Positions 7,546 through 17,017 are shown, counted from the first letter of the stretch. The stretch: 64,000 nt of DNA from Ammoniphilus sp. CFH 90114 (GCF_004123195.1 NZ_SDLI01000008.1:165304-229303), one strand, 5' to 3'. Numbers and translations are program-made. The notes: generated by a model not told the origin, from the sequence alone.

Positions 7546-9891
7546 ATGATATCTTTTCGTATTGGTCTACTTTTTTCTCTCACAGGTACTACTTCCACAA
7601 CAGAGCAAGGACAATTTCGAACCGCTCAATATGCCCTGGAAGAATATAATTGTAAAAAGGGACCTCATAACCTGAATATTACCTTTGAATTACGTAACAT
7701 TCAGTCGGATCCGCAAATTTGTTATCAGCAAGCTTTGGCATTAGCGAAGGAAGGGATCAAAATATTTATTGGTTGCTATACTTCAGCATGTCGGAAAGCA
7801 ATTCTTCCCGTATTAGAGCAATATGAGTGTTTACTTGTATATCCTACTCTATATGAAGGTCAAGAAATCCACCCCAACGTCATTTACATAGGAGAGGTCC
7901 CTAACCAGCAAATTGTTTCAATTTTACAATATATCTTGCCTTCCATTGGAAAGAAGATATATTTGATTGGTAACGACTATATCTATCCTCGATACACCAA
8001 TCAGCAAATTAGACAGCTCCTACTAGAACTAAATGGAACGGTCGTGGATGAGAAATATGTTCCCCTTGGGCACAAGCTTTTCACTACATTCCTACAAGAA
8101 ATAGAAAGACTAAAACCTGATGCCATTATTTCCACCCTGGTAGGAGAAAGCATTTTACATTTTTATCAGCAATACTATGAATTAAACCTCAATCCCAAGC
8201 AGATTCCGATTTTTAGTCCAATTACGACTGAACTTGAAATTAAAAAGATGGGCCCAAAGTATGCTGCAGGTCATTATAGTGGTGTGAGCTATTTTCAATC
8301 CATAGAGAATTTAGATAACCATGTCTTCGTTAAAGGAATGAAAGATAAATTCGGGGAGGATACAGTCGTTTCCTCGGTAATGTGCAGTACCTATATTGGA
8401 GTGAATATGATCTTCGAAGCTCTTTCTGTGTCAGGAACCGCAGAGGTAGAGAAAATATTAAAGTTTCTATATGGACGAACCTTCCCTTCCCCCTGCGGAC
8501 CTGTGCAGATGAATCGAAATCACCATCTTTCTCGAAAAGTTTGGATTGGACAAGCAAACTTACAAGGGCAATTTGATATCTTGTGGAGTTCTGACCAGCC
8601 TATTGTTGCCAAGCCCTTGCTCAATGAAACAATCTATCAGAATAAGGTAGAGTTTGAAGAAGATCAGTGGAGAGCTATCATGGACTTATGGGGGAAAATC
8701 TCTCCTGAAGCAATTTTAGTGATAGACGAGGACAATAAAGTAATATACGTCAGTCGGGAAGCTTTTTCTCATGTCCGGGCGAAAGTAGGGGAACTTATCT
8801 CTGATCATGAGCTAAATGAACTATCTTATTATCATGAGAGTGAAGTACATCCTCTTGGGACCTCTCGGTTCATCCGACTCTTGCAAAAAAGAAAAGATAG
8901 CGCAGATACGCCACTTCTCCAAGAGTTTCAGTTCGATAGAATTCGGACTCGTAATCCTCTCTTTAAAAAGGAGCTTTCAATAGCTAAAATTGCCTCAGAG
9001 AGTGACGCCAACGTCCTCATTCTGGGGGACACCGGTACAGGGAAAGAAGTAATGGCTAGGGCTATCCACCAGCAGAGCTCAAGAAAGGAAGGGCCTTTTA
9101 TAGCAGTAAACGCTGGTGCCATCCCTCGTGAACTTATTGCCAGTGAGCTATTTGGTTATATTGAAGGTGCTTTTACCGGCTCAAGAAAAGGCGGTGGAAT
9201 CGGTAAATTTGAGGCTGCACATAGGGGAACTCTGTTTCTAGATGAGATCGGGGAGATGCCTCTTGAGTTGCAAGTAACCCTGCTTCGTGTATTGGAGGAC
9301 CGTAAAGTCGTTCGAATCGGAGATCATAAGGAAAGACATATAGATGTTAGAATTATCGCCGCGACCAATCGTCACTTGGTGGAAGAGATTGCCTTCAAAG
9401 GATCTTTTCGATCAGATTTATTCTACCGTCTTAACGTCTTCATGATTAATATTCCTGCTTTGCAACAGCGATCCGAAGACATTGAGATCTTAGCCCTGCA
9501 ATTTCTAAGAGAGTTTCATAAATATTATAAGAAAGGACCATTATCTCTATCCCCCGAGGTGCTTAAAGTCTTAAAGACACATTCCTGGCCTGGTAACATC
9601 CGTGAATTGCGAAATATTATGGAGCGCTCCTTCCTGCTGGCTAAAGAAGAGAAAGCTGTTGAACTCTCTCACCTGCCCGATGTGCTTCGGAAGCATATAA
9701 GCACCCCCATACGTTCAATTGTTAATTTGAAGGATATAGAAAAAGAGACTATCCAAAAAGCCCTTCAAGAAGCTAGTAGTATAAGTGAAGCGGCTCGGAA
9801 GCTCGGTATCACAAGAGCCACCTTATATCGTAAGATGAATCACTGGAATATAAAAATCTGTTCTAAGGTTGATAGAAATTTAAGCTTTTGA
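7546..9891 (+). CDS. Sigma-54-dependent activator with N-terminal AmiC-like ligand-binding domain
   Basis: A 781-residue one-component regulator. Residues 3 to about 355 form a periplasmic-binding-protein fold like amide sensor AmiC ('[20 protein letters not shown]', later '[14 protein letters not shown]') but with no signal peptide, so it is cytoplasmic. A short PAS-like segment follows (about 375-450, '[17 protein letters not shown]'). The AAA+ activator domain spans about 470-705: Walker A 'GDTGTGKE' near 495, GAFTGS loop near 541, Walker B '[10 protein letters not shown]' near 564, and 'RLNVF' and 'PGNIREL' downstream. A Fis-type helix-turn-helix ends it ('[18 protein letters not shown]'). 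The sigma-54-contacting loop reads GAFTGS rather than GAFTGA. The frame starts with TTG at 7543; the ATG at 7546 has AGGAAGG about 8 bases upstream. It is divergent from amiE. Confidence 0.9.
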   Translation: MISFRIGLLFSLTGTTSTTEQGQFRTAQYALEEYNCKKGPHNLNITFELRNIQSDPQICYQQALALAKEGIKIFIGCYTSACRKAILPVLEQYECLLVYPTLYEGQEIHPNVIYIGEVPNQQIVSILQYILPSIGKKIYLIGNDYIYPRYTNQQIRQLLLELNGTVVDEKYVPLGHKLFTTFLQEIERLKPDAIISTLVGESILHFYQQYYELNLNPKQIPIFSPITTELEIKKMGPKYAAGHYSGVSYFQSIENLDNHVFVKGMKDKFGEDTVVSSVMCSTYIGVNMIFEALSVSGTAEVEKILKFLYGRTFPSPCGPVQMNRNHHLSRKVWIGQANLQGQFDILWSSDQPIVAKPLLNETIYQNKVEFEEDQWRAIMDLWGKISPEAILVIDEDNKVIYVSREAFSHVRAKVGELISDHELNELSYYHESEVHPLGTSRFIRLLQKRKDSADTPLLQEFQFDRIRTRNPLFKKELSIAKIASESDANVLILGDTGTGKEVMARAIHQQSSRKEGPFIAVNAGAIPRELIASELFGYIEGAFTGSRKGGGIGKFEAAHRGTLFLDEIGEMPLELQVTLLRVLEDRKVVRIGDHKERHIDVRIIAATNRHLVEEIAFKGSFRSDLFYRLNVFMINIPALQQRSEDIEILALQFLREFHKYYKKGPLSLSPEVLKVLKTHSWPGNIRELRNIMERSFLLAKEEKAVELSHLPDVLRKHISTPIRSIVNLKDIEKETIQKALQEASSISEAARKLGITRATLYRKMNHWNIKICSKVDRNLSF

Positions 9892-10293
9892 CGCAGCTCT
9901 TTTCAGTTATTTGTTTTTAAAAGTTAGTTAGCTATACTTTAAGTGTTATTAGGCAAAAGAATAAGACAAAAGAATAAAGATATAAGATGATTAGACAAGT
10001 TTTATGTAAATGGGCACCAATATTGGTCTAATGGAGGGAGCCGACACAACTCAGAGTTAGGCTTAATTAATTACACTCTCTTAGATTATAAAGTAAACAC
10101 CCGATTTTCCTTAATGGTAAAATTTCTATTTTATTATCCTCTAACAATTCCTAGCGTACCGTAATTCAATAACACCGAACTCAAAAGAGATGACATCTAA
10201 TTACATTTTATTTTTCATCTTCTTTTGAGATCTTTCTGCTAGAAAATGATACGTTAATATGACTTCATTCAATAGAATCCATATAAAAAATAA
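9892..10293. other. Intergenic stretch with a long hairpin
   Basis: No gene. The main feature is a 14-bp hairpin with one bulged base: CTCAAAAGAGATGA at 10180-10193 and TCATC-T-TCTTTTGAG at 10215-10229, loop about 21 bases. It has no T-run and is not obviously the regulator gene's terminator. The rest is AT-rich. Confidence 0.4.
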
Positions 10294-10552
10294 CTTTCAA
10301 TTCAGTAGTGTTGCATAAAAATAGTCTGGATTAATTACGAAATATTCATATTAAGGATTTGGTATCCTTGGGCCAAAGAACCGATAACCTAGTAAAGGTG
10401 ATCACTGTCCATTTTATTTTATCCCATGAAATGTAGTTCCTGTGAACAACTTTACATTTCAACTTGGGTGTGGTCTTAACCTTGCTGTCCATGTATCTGA
10501 AGGTTTCCATAATAATACTTTTAACCAGCGTGTAATTTGCAGCAGAGATTGT

Positions 10553-11412
10553 TTAGATTGTGTCTCCATCTGGATCATTACCATTAAACAGTAAGTAAAT
10601 CAAGGAGAGATACACTTGATTTAATACGGCTTTTTCGTCCGTTCCGTAAAGGGGCTTGATTTTTAAATGCTGTTTCACCCATTTAAAAAACAGCTTCGGG
10701 TAAAGGACTGGCGCGGTGTCGTTTGCAATCCGTTTCCAGCCCCTCCCCATAAGAATTGCTCGTGAGGTTTTCCCTCAAGCAGCTCACCCAGTAAACTTCG
10801 TCAAGAGGGTTATGAGACCTATCAACTGGCGACCACTTTCATCGGTATCCATCTACGTTTTTGAGAGGCTGTACTTTCCAATCCCAGTACAGTCCCAAAA
10901 CACTCTCCAAGTTCTTCGGCTTCTAGATCAAACCGATTCGTAAGAAATCGAATGATTTTTCCTTCGGAATCCGTGGTTTCAATCAATCTTAAGACATTAT
11001 CCATTCTGATTTCATGGGGTTCCCATGAGCCCCATGAAATCAGAATGGGTGAATTGTCAGGTACTTTAAACGACTCTAAGACCCTGAAAATCGCGTTTTT
11101 CTTTAACCTTGTCGCGAAGAAAATACCATGGTCACAGTACCGATCAAACTTTTCATAATCGACGTAGCCTCGATCAAACACGTACATGACAACTTTTTCA
11201 TCAATGAGAATTTCCATTTGTGTGATCATTTTTTCCAGCGATTTCCACGACAAAATATTCCGGAAAACACGTAAGCCTTCTCTCTGCTGAAGTTGGGCAT
11301 GTAAAAATACCAGAAGGTAGGCTTTAGTCGATAGCTTCTTCACATACTTATCTTGCTGGGTTTCTTCCACTCTTTGTAGAAATTTTACAGAACTGATAGG
11401 AGAGCAATCCAT
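10553..11412 (-). pseudogene. IS4-family transposase, frameshifted and rearranged
   Basis: Two open pieces remain. The upstream one (10822-11412) contains 'TKAYLLVFLHAQLQQREGLR', 'VFDRGYVDYEKFDRYCDHG', 'FFATRLKKNA' and 'RLIETTDSEGKIIRFLTNRF'. The downstream one (10553-10750) has 'FFKWVKQHLKIKPLYGT', the region that normally follows the catalytic Glu in IS4 transposases. The usual 'Y..RW.IE' block before it is absent, so the third catalytic residue is lost. A 48-bp palindrome (11001-11048) has replaced the segment just before 'RMDNVLRLIE'. The N-terminus with the first Asp is also missing. Not functional. Confidence 0.85.
11001..11048. repeat. Perfect 19-bp inverted repeat inside the IS4 transposase
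   Basis: The left arm 11001-11019 (CCATTCTGATTTCATGGGG) is exactly complementary to 11030-11048, with a 10-base spacer. In translation it gives the odd 'ILISWGSWEPHEIRM', which does not look like the family sequence expected there. This suggests a local inverted duplication that overwrote native codons. Confidence 0.85.
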
Positions 11413-11575
11413 TTACCAAATGATGAAAGTAGTGTATTCTTGTCCATAGGCTTCTCCTTTATGTTGGATTTGGGGACAGGAATCAGCTGTACATCCACTA
11501 TAAAGGATTTTTTTCTGCACTCATCAATATTAAAAATAATTAGAAAATATTAATGCAACACTACTGCTTTCAAAT

Positions 11576-12032
11576 ACTATAATTTACATATAATATAAAT
11601 TATACAACTAGTTAAAGTAAGAAAGGATCGTTGATTTAAACTAGGCGGCTCTCTACCCTGTTCTTTCTTGGCCGTTTCAGTTATATGTCCCCACAAGTTA
11701 AATAGATTTATCAAAAGTTATTACTGCACTATTCTCACGTTAGCTTAATAACTTTCATCTCATAAACAAATATTATTGAGACTATTCTGTTAAACACTTT
11801 GTATTGGATAATCAGCTTGCTAAATAATGTTTCAAAAGTAATCACAAATAAAGTCTCAATCTATTCTAGATTAAGACCTTTGAGACAATGTTTTTTAATG
11901 TTTATCGTACTTACCGTGTTTTGCTGGCACTACTCCTTAAGCTGATTTTAAGATCTACGACCTCCTTTCAAACTGGTAACCATCCTAAAAAACTAAAAAG
12001 TGGCTAGACTATGTCTAACCACTTTCACTTAT
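11576..12032. other. Intergenic region with terminator of the downstream minus-strand gene
   Basis: No gene is visible in 11576-11990, which is AT-rich. At 11996-12024 a hairpin (AAAGTGG.TAGAC / GTCTA.CCACTTT, 4-base loop), followed on the minus strand by a T-rich run, forms a probable rho-independent terminator for the gene ending at 12033. Confidence 0.55.
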
Positions 12033-12821
12033 TCACGATGTTTTATAGTTTTCAAATGAAGAAGCCACTCTCGATGGTCTATCGTCCCTTTCTTTTGATT
12101 TAAAGACAGGAACTAATTCAGATACCCAGTCACCATTTTCGGATCTATAAAAACTTTTACTTAAATCGGTTTTCAGTAGATGATAATCCGTAGTTACTCG
12201 AAAAAAGGGATTTTCAATCGCTAATAACTCATTTGCTTGATTCAGATCTTCTACAACAAGAAGTGTCCTCATTTTTTCCTTGTGATATAAAAAATGCTTA
12301 ACGATAGGCTGCATCGATCCCCTTATAATCCCTAGTCTATAATCTATCTTATTAAGAGTTAGGGCACCATCAAATGGACTTGGAAACGGAAGAATCTCTA
12401 CGTGCTCATCTACTTCAGAAAAACGGACAAACACTTGGTTTAATAGAATATTTCGAAGAAGGTTTTCTATATTTTTGGTTGGTTCATTTTGAACACCTAA
12501 TTTTTTGGCAAGATTCGGATGCAAAGTATAAATAGGATTTTTGGCTCCTGTTAGGGGATGGATTAACCCATGTTCTACAATCACACCCAGATCTCTTAAT
12601 CTATCGACAGCCACTTTTCCCCGTCGTAAATTACGACTGAGTTGCTTTGCTAATTGATTTTTCGTAGCATACTGCCAAACTTCAAAGCGCTTTAGTACTC
12701 TTTGTTCGTTTTCACTTAGTGAGATTTTCTTTTCTTTTGTCTCTATCTTTCCCCATCTAATTTGGTATTTCATGAGCATGGAAAATGGGGAAAGGGATAG
12801 GGCTGGAATATTTTCGTTCAC
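12033..12821 (-). CDS. Winged-helix protein resembling replication-relaxation family
   Basis: A 262-residue soluble protein. Residues about 33-105 look like a winged helix ('LSENEQRVLKRFEVWQYATK', 'NQLAKQLSRNLRRGKVAVDR', then 'LRDLGVIVEHGLIHP'). That is the pattern of replication-relaxation-type proteins found on plasmids and integrative elements, in which a helix-turn-helix is followed by an alpha/beta domain. The C-terminal half ('YHKEKMRTLLVVEDLNQANE') fits such a domain. A damaged S1-domain gene lies just upstream in the same orientation, also typical plasmid/ICE cargo. A terminator hairpin follows. The exact role is unknown; family assignment is tentative. Confidence 0.45.
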   Translation of the reverse strand: MNENIPALSLSPFSMLMKYQIRWGKIETKEKKISLSENEQRVLKRFEVWQYATKNQLAKQLSRNLRRGKVAVDRLRDLGVIVEHGLIHPLTGAKNPIYTLHPNLAKKLGVQNEPTKNIENLLRNILLNQVFVRFSEVDEHVEILPFPSPFDGALTLNKIDYRLGIIRGSMQPIVKHFLYHKEKMRTLLVVEDLNQANELLAIENPFFRVTTDYHLLKTDLSKSFYRSENGDWVSELVPVFKSKERDDRPSRVASSFENYKTS

Positions 12822-12860
12822 TTAAACACCACCTAAAACCTCCTAAAAAGGAGTTTTCGT

Positions 12861-13389
12861 TTAGATTTTTTTCAAAATAACTCCACGTATTTGTTTGTCT
12901 TTGTTGGAGATTTCGTGAATGTCGATTAATACTTGATCTCCTTTATGGACCATGCCAACCTTCGGAGAAGGCAACTTCATTAACCCGTCTACCCCTGGTT
13001 CTAAATTAACAAAGACGCCGTATTCCTGTACTCCACTCACCGTGCAATGTATTGATTTTTTTTGTTATACCTTAGAGCACAATCGGGCCATGGGTTAGGT
13101 AGCAGCGCTTTATAACCCTTACATGTTTTTCTTTTCGGTTTAGTTCTACGACACGGACAACTAGCTCTTGACCTACTTTATATTTGTCAGATAACTCATC
13201 AATCCATTCGTATGATAAATCTTCTAGAGGTACGTTCACCGTTATTCCACCAATCTCTACAACTAAAGATCTACGATTAAATCCAATCACTTTTGCAATC
13301 ACCTTCTGAGCTTCTTTTAACATATCCCAAGTAAGACCTTGCAGATGTTCTACGGCATCTTTTCTAGAAGCTACAAAGGTTTCCCCTTC
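12861..13389 (-). pseudogene. S1 RNA-binding domain protein, frameshifted and N-truncated
   Basis: The open frame without a start reads 'EGETFVASRKDAVEHLQG' and continues through an S1-like repeat ('VIAKVIGFNRRSLVVEIGGI', 'NVPLEDLSYEW', 'YKVGQELVVRVVELNRKEKH') to about 13110. There the frame shifts. 'ALLPNPWPDCALRYNKKNQY' is read in another frame, and a second shift near 13045 restores 'VSGVQEYGVFVNLEPGVDGL', a clear S1 motif, ending '..RGVILKKI' at 12861. At least two indels plus a missing start show it is dead. Relatives occur on plasmids and integrative elements, in keeping with the adjacent winged-helix gene. Confidence 0.75.
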
Positions 13390-13541
13390 TTAGTATTTAC
13401 GTACGTAACAATATGGTTGTATAATATATCCGGGATAGACAACTTCATCCTATTATGGTGCCTATTTACCAAAACTGGAAGCACTAGTTGTTACAACTAA
13501 AAATTTAATATGAAAGGAAGTTGGAAAAATGGATTGGTTGA

Positions 13542-14267
13542 ATGATTACTTTGATTCTTATGAAAGAAATGCACGTTCCTGCATTGATCATCCTTTCACC
13601 TAGATTTCTAACAGTCTACTGCTTATTTCCAGCTCTAAGAGATTTAATTTCCGTAGCTGTTGGCACAATCTTTTTCTTAGCTATCTCTTATTTATTAGGG
13701 AAGTTGTCTAGAAACATCGGGTGGAGAAAACAAGCAAGATTGCTAGTCAAATGGGATGGAATGCCTAGTACAAGGTTCCTTCGCCATAGGGACACGAATA
13801 TTGATGTATACACCAAACGAAGATACCACAAATATCTCCAGAATTGTGTTCCCGATCTGGTAATTCCTACTCCTGAAGAAGAGTTGGTAGACCCTGCGAA
13901 GGCTGACTTAATTTATGAATCAGCAGTTAAGTGGCTTTTAAAAAAGGCAAGAGACTCTGAAACATATAATTTGCTATTTCATGAAAATATCAGTTATGGG
14001 TTTGCACGGAATCTTTGGGCTATGAAATGGTGGGGACTTTTTGTTAACTTACTAGTTTTATTGGGTACAGTCGCATTAATTAATAAACGATACCATTTTG
14101 ATTTATACGCAATACCACCTGAGGTATGGTTAGCTGTTACAGTTACTGTCTTTGTTATGATTGTTCTTTTATTTTTCACACAATCATCTGTCCATAACAA
14201 AGCAAAAGCTTATGCGCGGACTTTACTTGAGGTATGTGACGAAGAATATGATGAAAAATTAGCATAG
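13542..14267 (+). CDS. Four-helix membrane protein, N-terminus probably frameshifted
   Basis: A 241-residue protein with hydrophobic segments near residues 10-55 ('LISVAVGTIFFLAISYLLG') and 165-215 ('WGLFVNLLVLLGTVALI', 'VWLAVTVTVFVMIVLLFF'). Between them lies a cytoplasmic region of about 110 residues ('YTKRRYHKYLQNCVPDLVIP'). I do not recognise the family. The best ribosome site (GAAAGGAAG) precedes an ATG at 13529 whose frame reads 'MDWLNDYFDSYERNAR' and then stops. That peptide fits as the true N-terminus if a one-base indel near 13575 is repaired. The gene is 14 bases upstream of a broken MBL-fold gene, suggesting a decayed two-gene system. Confidence 0.55.
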   Translation: MITLILMKEMHVPALIILSPRFLTVYCLFPALRDLISVAVGTIFFLAISYLLGKLSRNIGWRKQARLLVKWDGMPSTRFLRHRDTNIDVYTKRRYHKYLQNCVPDLVIPTPEEELVDPAKADLIYESAVKWLLKKARDSETYNLLFHENISYGFARNLWAMKWWGLFVNLLVLLGTVALINKRYHFDLYAIPPEVWLAVTVTVFVMIVLLFFTQSSVHNKAKAYARTLLEVCDEEYDEKLA

Positions 14268-14281
14268 AAAGGTGTGTTATT

Positions 14282-15166
14282 ATGAGTATCATTAAATCGT
14301 TTTCTGTCGGCAATGGAGATATGTTTTATATCTACCATAACTCTGATAATTTCACGATTATAGATTGTTGTCTTTCTGACGAGAACAAAGAGAAGATTGT
14401 TGATGAAATTTTAGCAGAGTTAAATAACAAGATAATCAAAAGGTTTATATCGCCTCATCCTGATGAGGATCACCTATGCGGTTTGGAGTATCTTGACGAT
14501 AGGATCGGGATTATTAATTTTTACTGTGTTGAAAATGAAGCTACAAAAGAAGATGAAAGCCTAGATTTTTAAAAATACTGTGAACTTAGGGATTCCAATA
14601 AAGCCTTTCATATTAAACAAGGATCTCGTAGGAAATGGATGAATGAAAGATGCGAAGAACGAGGAAGCTCAGGTATTAATATTTTATGGCCTGATACAGA
14701 CAATGCAGATTTTAAGGATGCGTTAGCTAAAGCGAAAAAAGGAGAAAGCCCAAACAATATATCAGCTATTATAAAATACAGCTTAAAAGATGGTATAGAT
14801 GCTTTGTGGATGGGCGATTTAGAAACTAATTTCATGGAAAAAATCAAAGATAAAGTTGACTGGCCAAAAGTAGATATTTTGTTTGCTCCACACCACGGTA
14901 GGGAAAGTGGAAAGGTACCAAAGGAAATTCTTGATAAACTAGACCCTAAAATTGTAATTATAGGGGAAGCACCATCTGAGCATTTAAATTATTATGAGGG
15001 TTATAACAAGATTACTCAAAACTCAGCAGGGGATATCATCTTTGAATGCCTAACTAATAAGGTTAACATTTTTGTGTCAAGCGACAAATATGCAGTTGAT
15101 TTTTTAGACAACGAAAACGTTGATAACATGGGAGAACATAAATATATTGGTACATTAAATATATAA
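14282..15166 (+). pseudogene. MBL-fold metallohydrolase (ComEC/Rec2-like) with in-frame stop
   Basis: The frame is interrupted only by one TAA (14570-14572) and then continues unshifted to 15166, 294 codons in all. Before the stop are 'SVGNGDMFYIYHNSDNFTII' with 'DCCL' and the metal motif 'SPHPDEDHLCGLEYL' (HxxxxDH form). After it come 'GSSGINILWPDTDNADF', 'NISAIIKYSLKDGIDALWMG', 'DLETN', 'ILFAPHHGRESG' and 'IGEAP'. This matches the metallo-beta-lactamase fold of ComEC-type hydrolases. A single CAA-to-TAA change could explain the stop. Because it is TAA, selenocysteine readthrough is excluded. It pairs with the membrane protein just upstream. Confidence 0.75.
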
Positions 15167-15229
15167 TTTTATAACTTGATGGATCATTTTCAAGAATAGT
15201 CCGCTGGTCAACAAATGGCGGGTCTAATT

Positions 15230-16057
15230 TTACACTTTACTTGATTTGCTCAAATAGTCTTGCCAGTAGTTCTCTTCATCCCCCACAATTTCATGCAACC
15301 AGAAATACATCATTATCACTTCAAGTAATTGCTTTTTACCCTTAACAAAAGGTTTACCCGATATTCTCGTGTAGAGCGAATTTAAATTAAATAAATTACT
15401 TTTTTGTTTAAAGTCATATTCATATTTCCTCCAGCTTTCATTACTCTTAATTCTGTGCTTCACCGGCCATTGTTCTTCATTATTAAAAAACTGACTAACC
15501 CAATCTGAAGCAAATACGAACAAATTAACCATATACTTTTTCCACGTTTCTTCTGCCCATTGATTTATTTCTTCTGAAATAAATATGCTATTAATATGAC
15601 CTTTCGGCTGACTTTGGATATGATGATGATCCTTAATAAACAGAAATAGTAATTCGGTTTGGTCCTTCAAAAACGGATTATTCTTAATTAACTGTGCGTA
15701 ACAGTCATATGACAAGCTTCTGAATTCGCTGTCGGAATGGTACAAAAAGAAAAGCTCCTCCTTCTTAAGAATGTTGATGATGGAACGATTTAATTGCTTT
15801 TCATATTGATCATAAATACCAATTACCCATTCTTGTATTTCTGCCTCATATTGAGAGAGAGTTTTCCTGTATTTTTCAAGTCTCTCATTATTTAAAAATG
15901 TCTGCTCGTTCATCTTTGCCATATCTAAATATTGATTGAAATACTCAAATACATAATTAACACACGTTTTCATATTCTCCATTCGAGCTTCCAAATTAAA
16001 CTCATTCAAATTGTCCTCTTTTTTTCTTTGGGCGATATATTCCTCTATAGTTTTCAT
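15230..16057 (-). CDS. Hypothetical protein
   Basis: A 275-residue soluble, Lys/Glu-rich, mostly helical protein that I do not recognise. It begins 'MKTIEEYIAQRKKEDNLNEF' and contains 'CVNYVFEYFNQYLDM', an aromatic-rich middle ('LFLFIKDHHHIQSQPKGHIN') and 'NLNSLYTRISGKPF' near the end. No signal peptide, membrane segment or metal cluster is visible. It is convergent with the MBL pair, and low GC like its neighbours in the island. It could be a partner of that pair or separate cargo. Confidence 0.6.
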   Translation of the reverse strand: MKTIEEYIAQRKKEDNLNEFNLEARMENMKTCVNYVFEYFNQYLDMAKMNEQTFLNNERLEKYRKTLSQYEAEIQEWVIGIYDQYEKQLNRSIINILKKEELFFLYHSDSEFRSLSYDCYAQLIKNNPFLKDQTELLFLFIKDHHHIQSQPKGHINSIFISEEINQWAEETWKKYMVNLFVFASDWVSQFFNNEEQWPVKHRIKSNESWRKYEYDFKQKSNLFNLNSLYTRISGKPFVKGKKQLLEVIMMYFWLHEIVGDEENYWQDYLSKSSKV

Positions 16058-16362
16058 AAACTATCTCCTACATTAATTATTTTAGTCAGTTATTTATAGA
16101 TTCATCGACTCCTACCCGAAAACCATTCCTGTCATTTCGCCATATAATAACTAAGATAATCTATTATTCCTTTAATTAATAGAGTTACAGTTTTAACCAG
16201 TGTGTTGTCCACCACGATGCCACTCAACCTTCGACTTATAGAACTTAACTACTAGTATACCCCTATCCTTCATTTATTTTTAAAATTAATAATAAAAATA
16301 ATAGTCATATAAAATAGAAATCAGATAATCACAAAGTTATAAGTGTTAGTGCTCCAATATAA
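16058..16362. other. AT-rich intergenic stretch left of the compound transposon
   Basis: No gene, repeat or clear promoter seen. It would hold the promoter of the hypothetical gene ending at 15230 and the left flank of the nested transposons. Confidence 0.4.
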
Positions 16363-16419
16363 TGTCCATAGTTTGACGGTGTATGCTGTCCAGCTGATGA
16401 CGCCTAAGCTGACCAATAG

Positions 16420-16468
16420 AATAGCTAGGAAAGCTAGGAAGCAGATAGTTCCCTGCATCCTAGCTATT
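16420..16468 (+). terminator. Strong hairpin abutting the IS21 left end
   Basis: AATAGCTAGGA (16420-16430) pairs perfectly with TCCTAGCTATT (16458-16468), with a further inner GCAG/CTGC pairing. The T-rich strand continues into the IS21 junction. Before IS21 inserted, the T-run would have continued into TTTTTAAA at 22200. This gives a plausible terminator at the tail of the four-gene transposon, possibly a preferred IS21 target. Confidence 0.5.
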
Positions 16469-16576
16469 TTGTCAAGGCCGGAATAAAAGTTTAGGATATA
16501 GCCAAGTTAATTTTTTAGAATGTGGTCAGATAGGGTGTGGGTGTGACATATAGGGGAAGGGGGGAACCCCCTTCCC

Positions 16577-17017
16577 CTATGTTGTCGGCGCGGCGGAGGT
16601 GGGGACCACCCCGGCGCGGATCTTTTCCTTAAGACGGTACGAATCACCGCGAATATTAAATACACTACTATGATGTAGCAGCCGATCTAAAATGGCCGTA
16701 GCTAACACGGTGTCTCCCAGCATGTCGCCCCATTCACTGTAGGACTTATTCGAAGTAAGAAGAATAGACCCTTTTTCATAACGCTTGGAGACAACTTGAA
16801 ACAGCATATGGGCACTCACGGGATCAAACTTTGCGTATCCTACCTCATCTAGAATGAGGACAGTTGGCCGGGTGTAACGGCGGAGAAACTTTTCTATCTT
16901 TTTCTCCTCAACGGCTTCATTGGCTTGTTCAATGAAGTCCTCACAAGATACATAAAAAGCAGTATGCCCTTGATCAATAACTTCTAAGGCAACTCCAATG
17001 GCTAAATGGGTTTTTCC
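16577..17017 (-). pseudogene. istB: istB, 3' fragment (IS21 helper ATPase)
   Basis: The C-terminal 146 codons of the IstB AAA+ helper, starting at the Lys-Thr-His that normally completes the P-loop ('KTHLAIGVALEVIDQGHT'). Walker B is 'TVLILDEVGYAKF', sensor 1 'ILLTSNKSYSEW', and the end 'LLHHSSVFNIRGDSYRLKEK'. The N-terminal half sits at 20500-20835, beyond the recombinase trio. Residues read upstream of 17017 belong to the inserted element. Confidence 0.88.

Larger units (their letters stand above)
10303..11566 (-). mobile_element. Degenerate IS4-family insertion sequence
   Basis: Bounded by 14-bp terminal inverted repeats, CAGTAGTGTTGCAT at 10303-10316 and its complement at 11553-11566, and flanked by a 9-bp target duplication with one mismatch (CTTTCAATT at 10294-10302, CTTTCAAAT at 11567-11575). 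The 1264-bp length and the duplication size fit IS4-family elements. The single transposase gene inside is broken in more than one place. The intact ends mean it could still be mobilised in trans by a related transposase. Confidence 0.8.

Noticed and set aside
10952..11158. Plus-strand frame through the IS4 palindrome
   Set aside because: Shadow of the transposase pseudogene made readable by the inverted duplication.
14570..14572. In-frame stop in the MBL gene as a possible selenocysteine codon, given selB in the window
   Set aside because: The stop is TAA, not TGA, so SelB-dependent readthrough is not possible; a nonsense mutation is the simpler reading.
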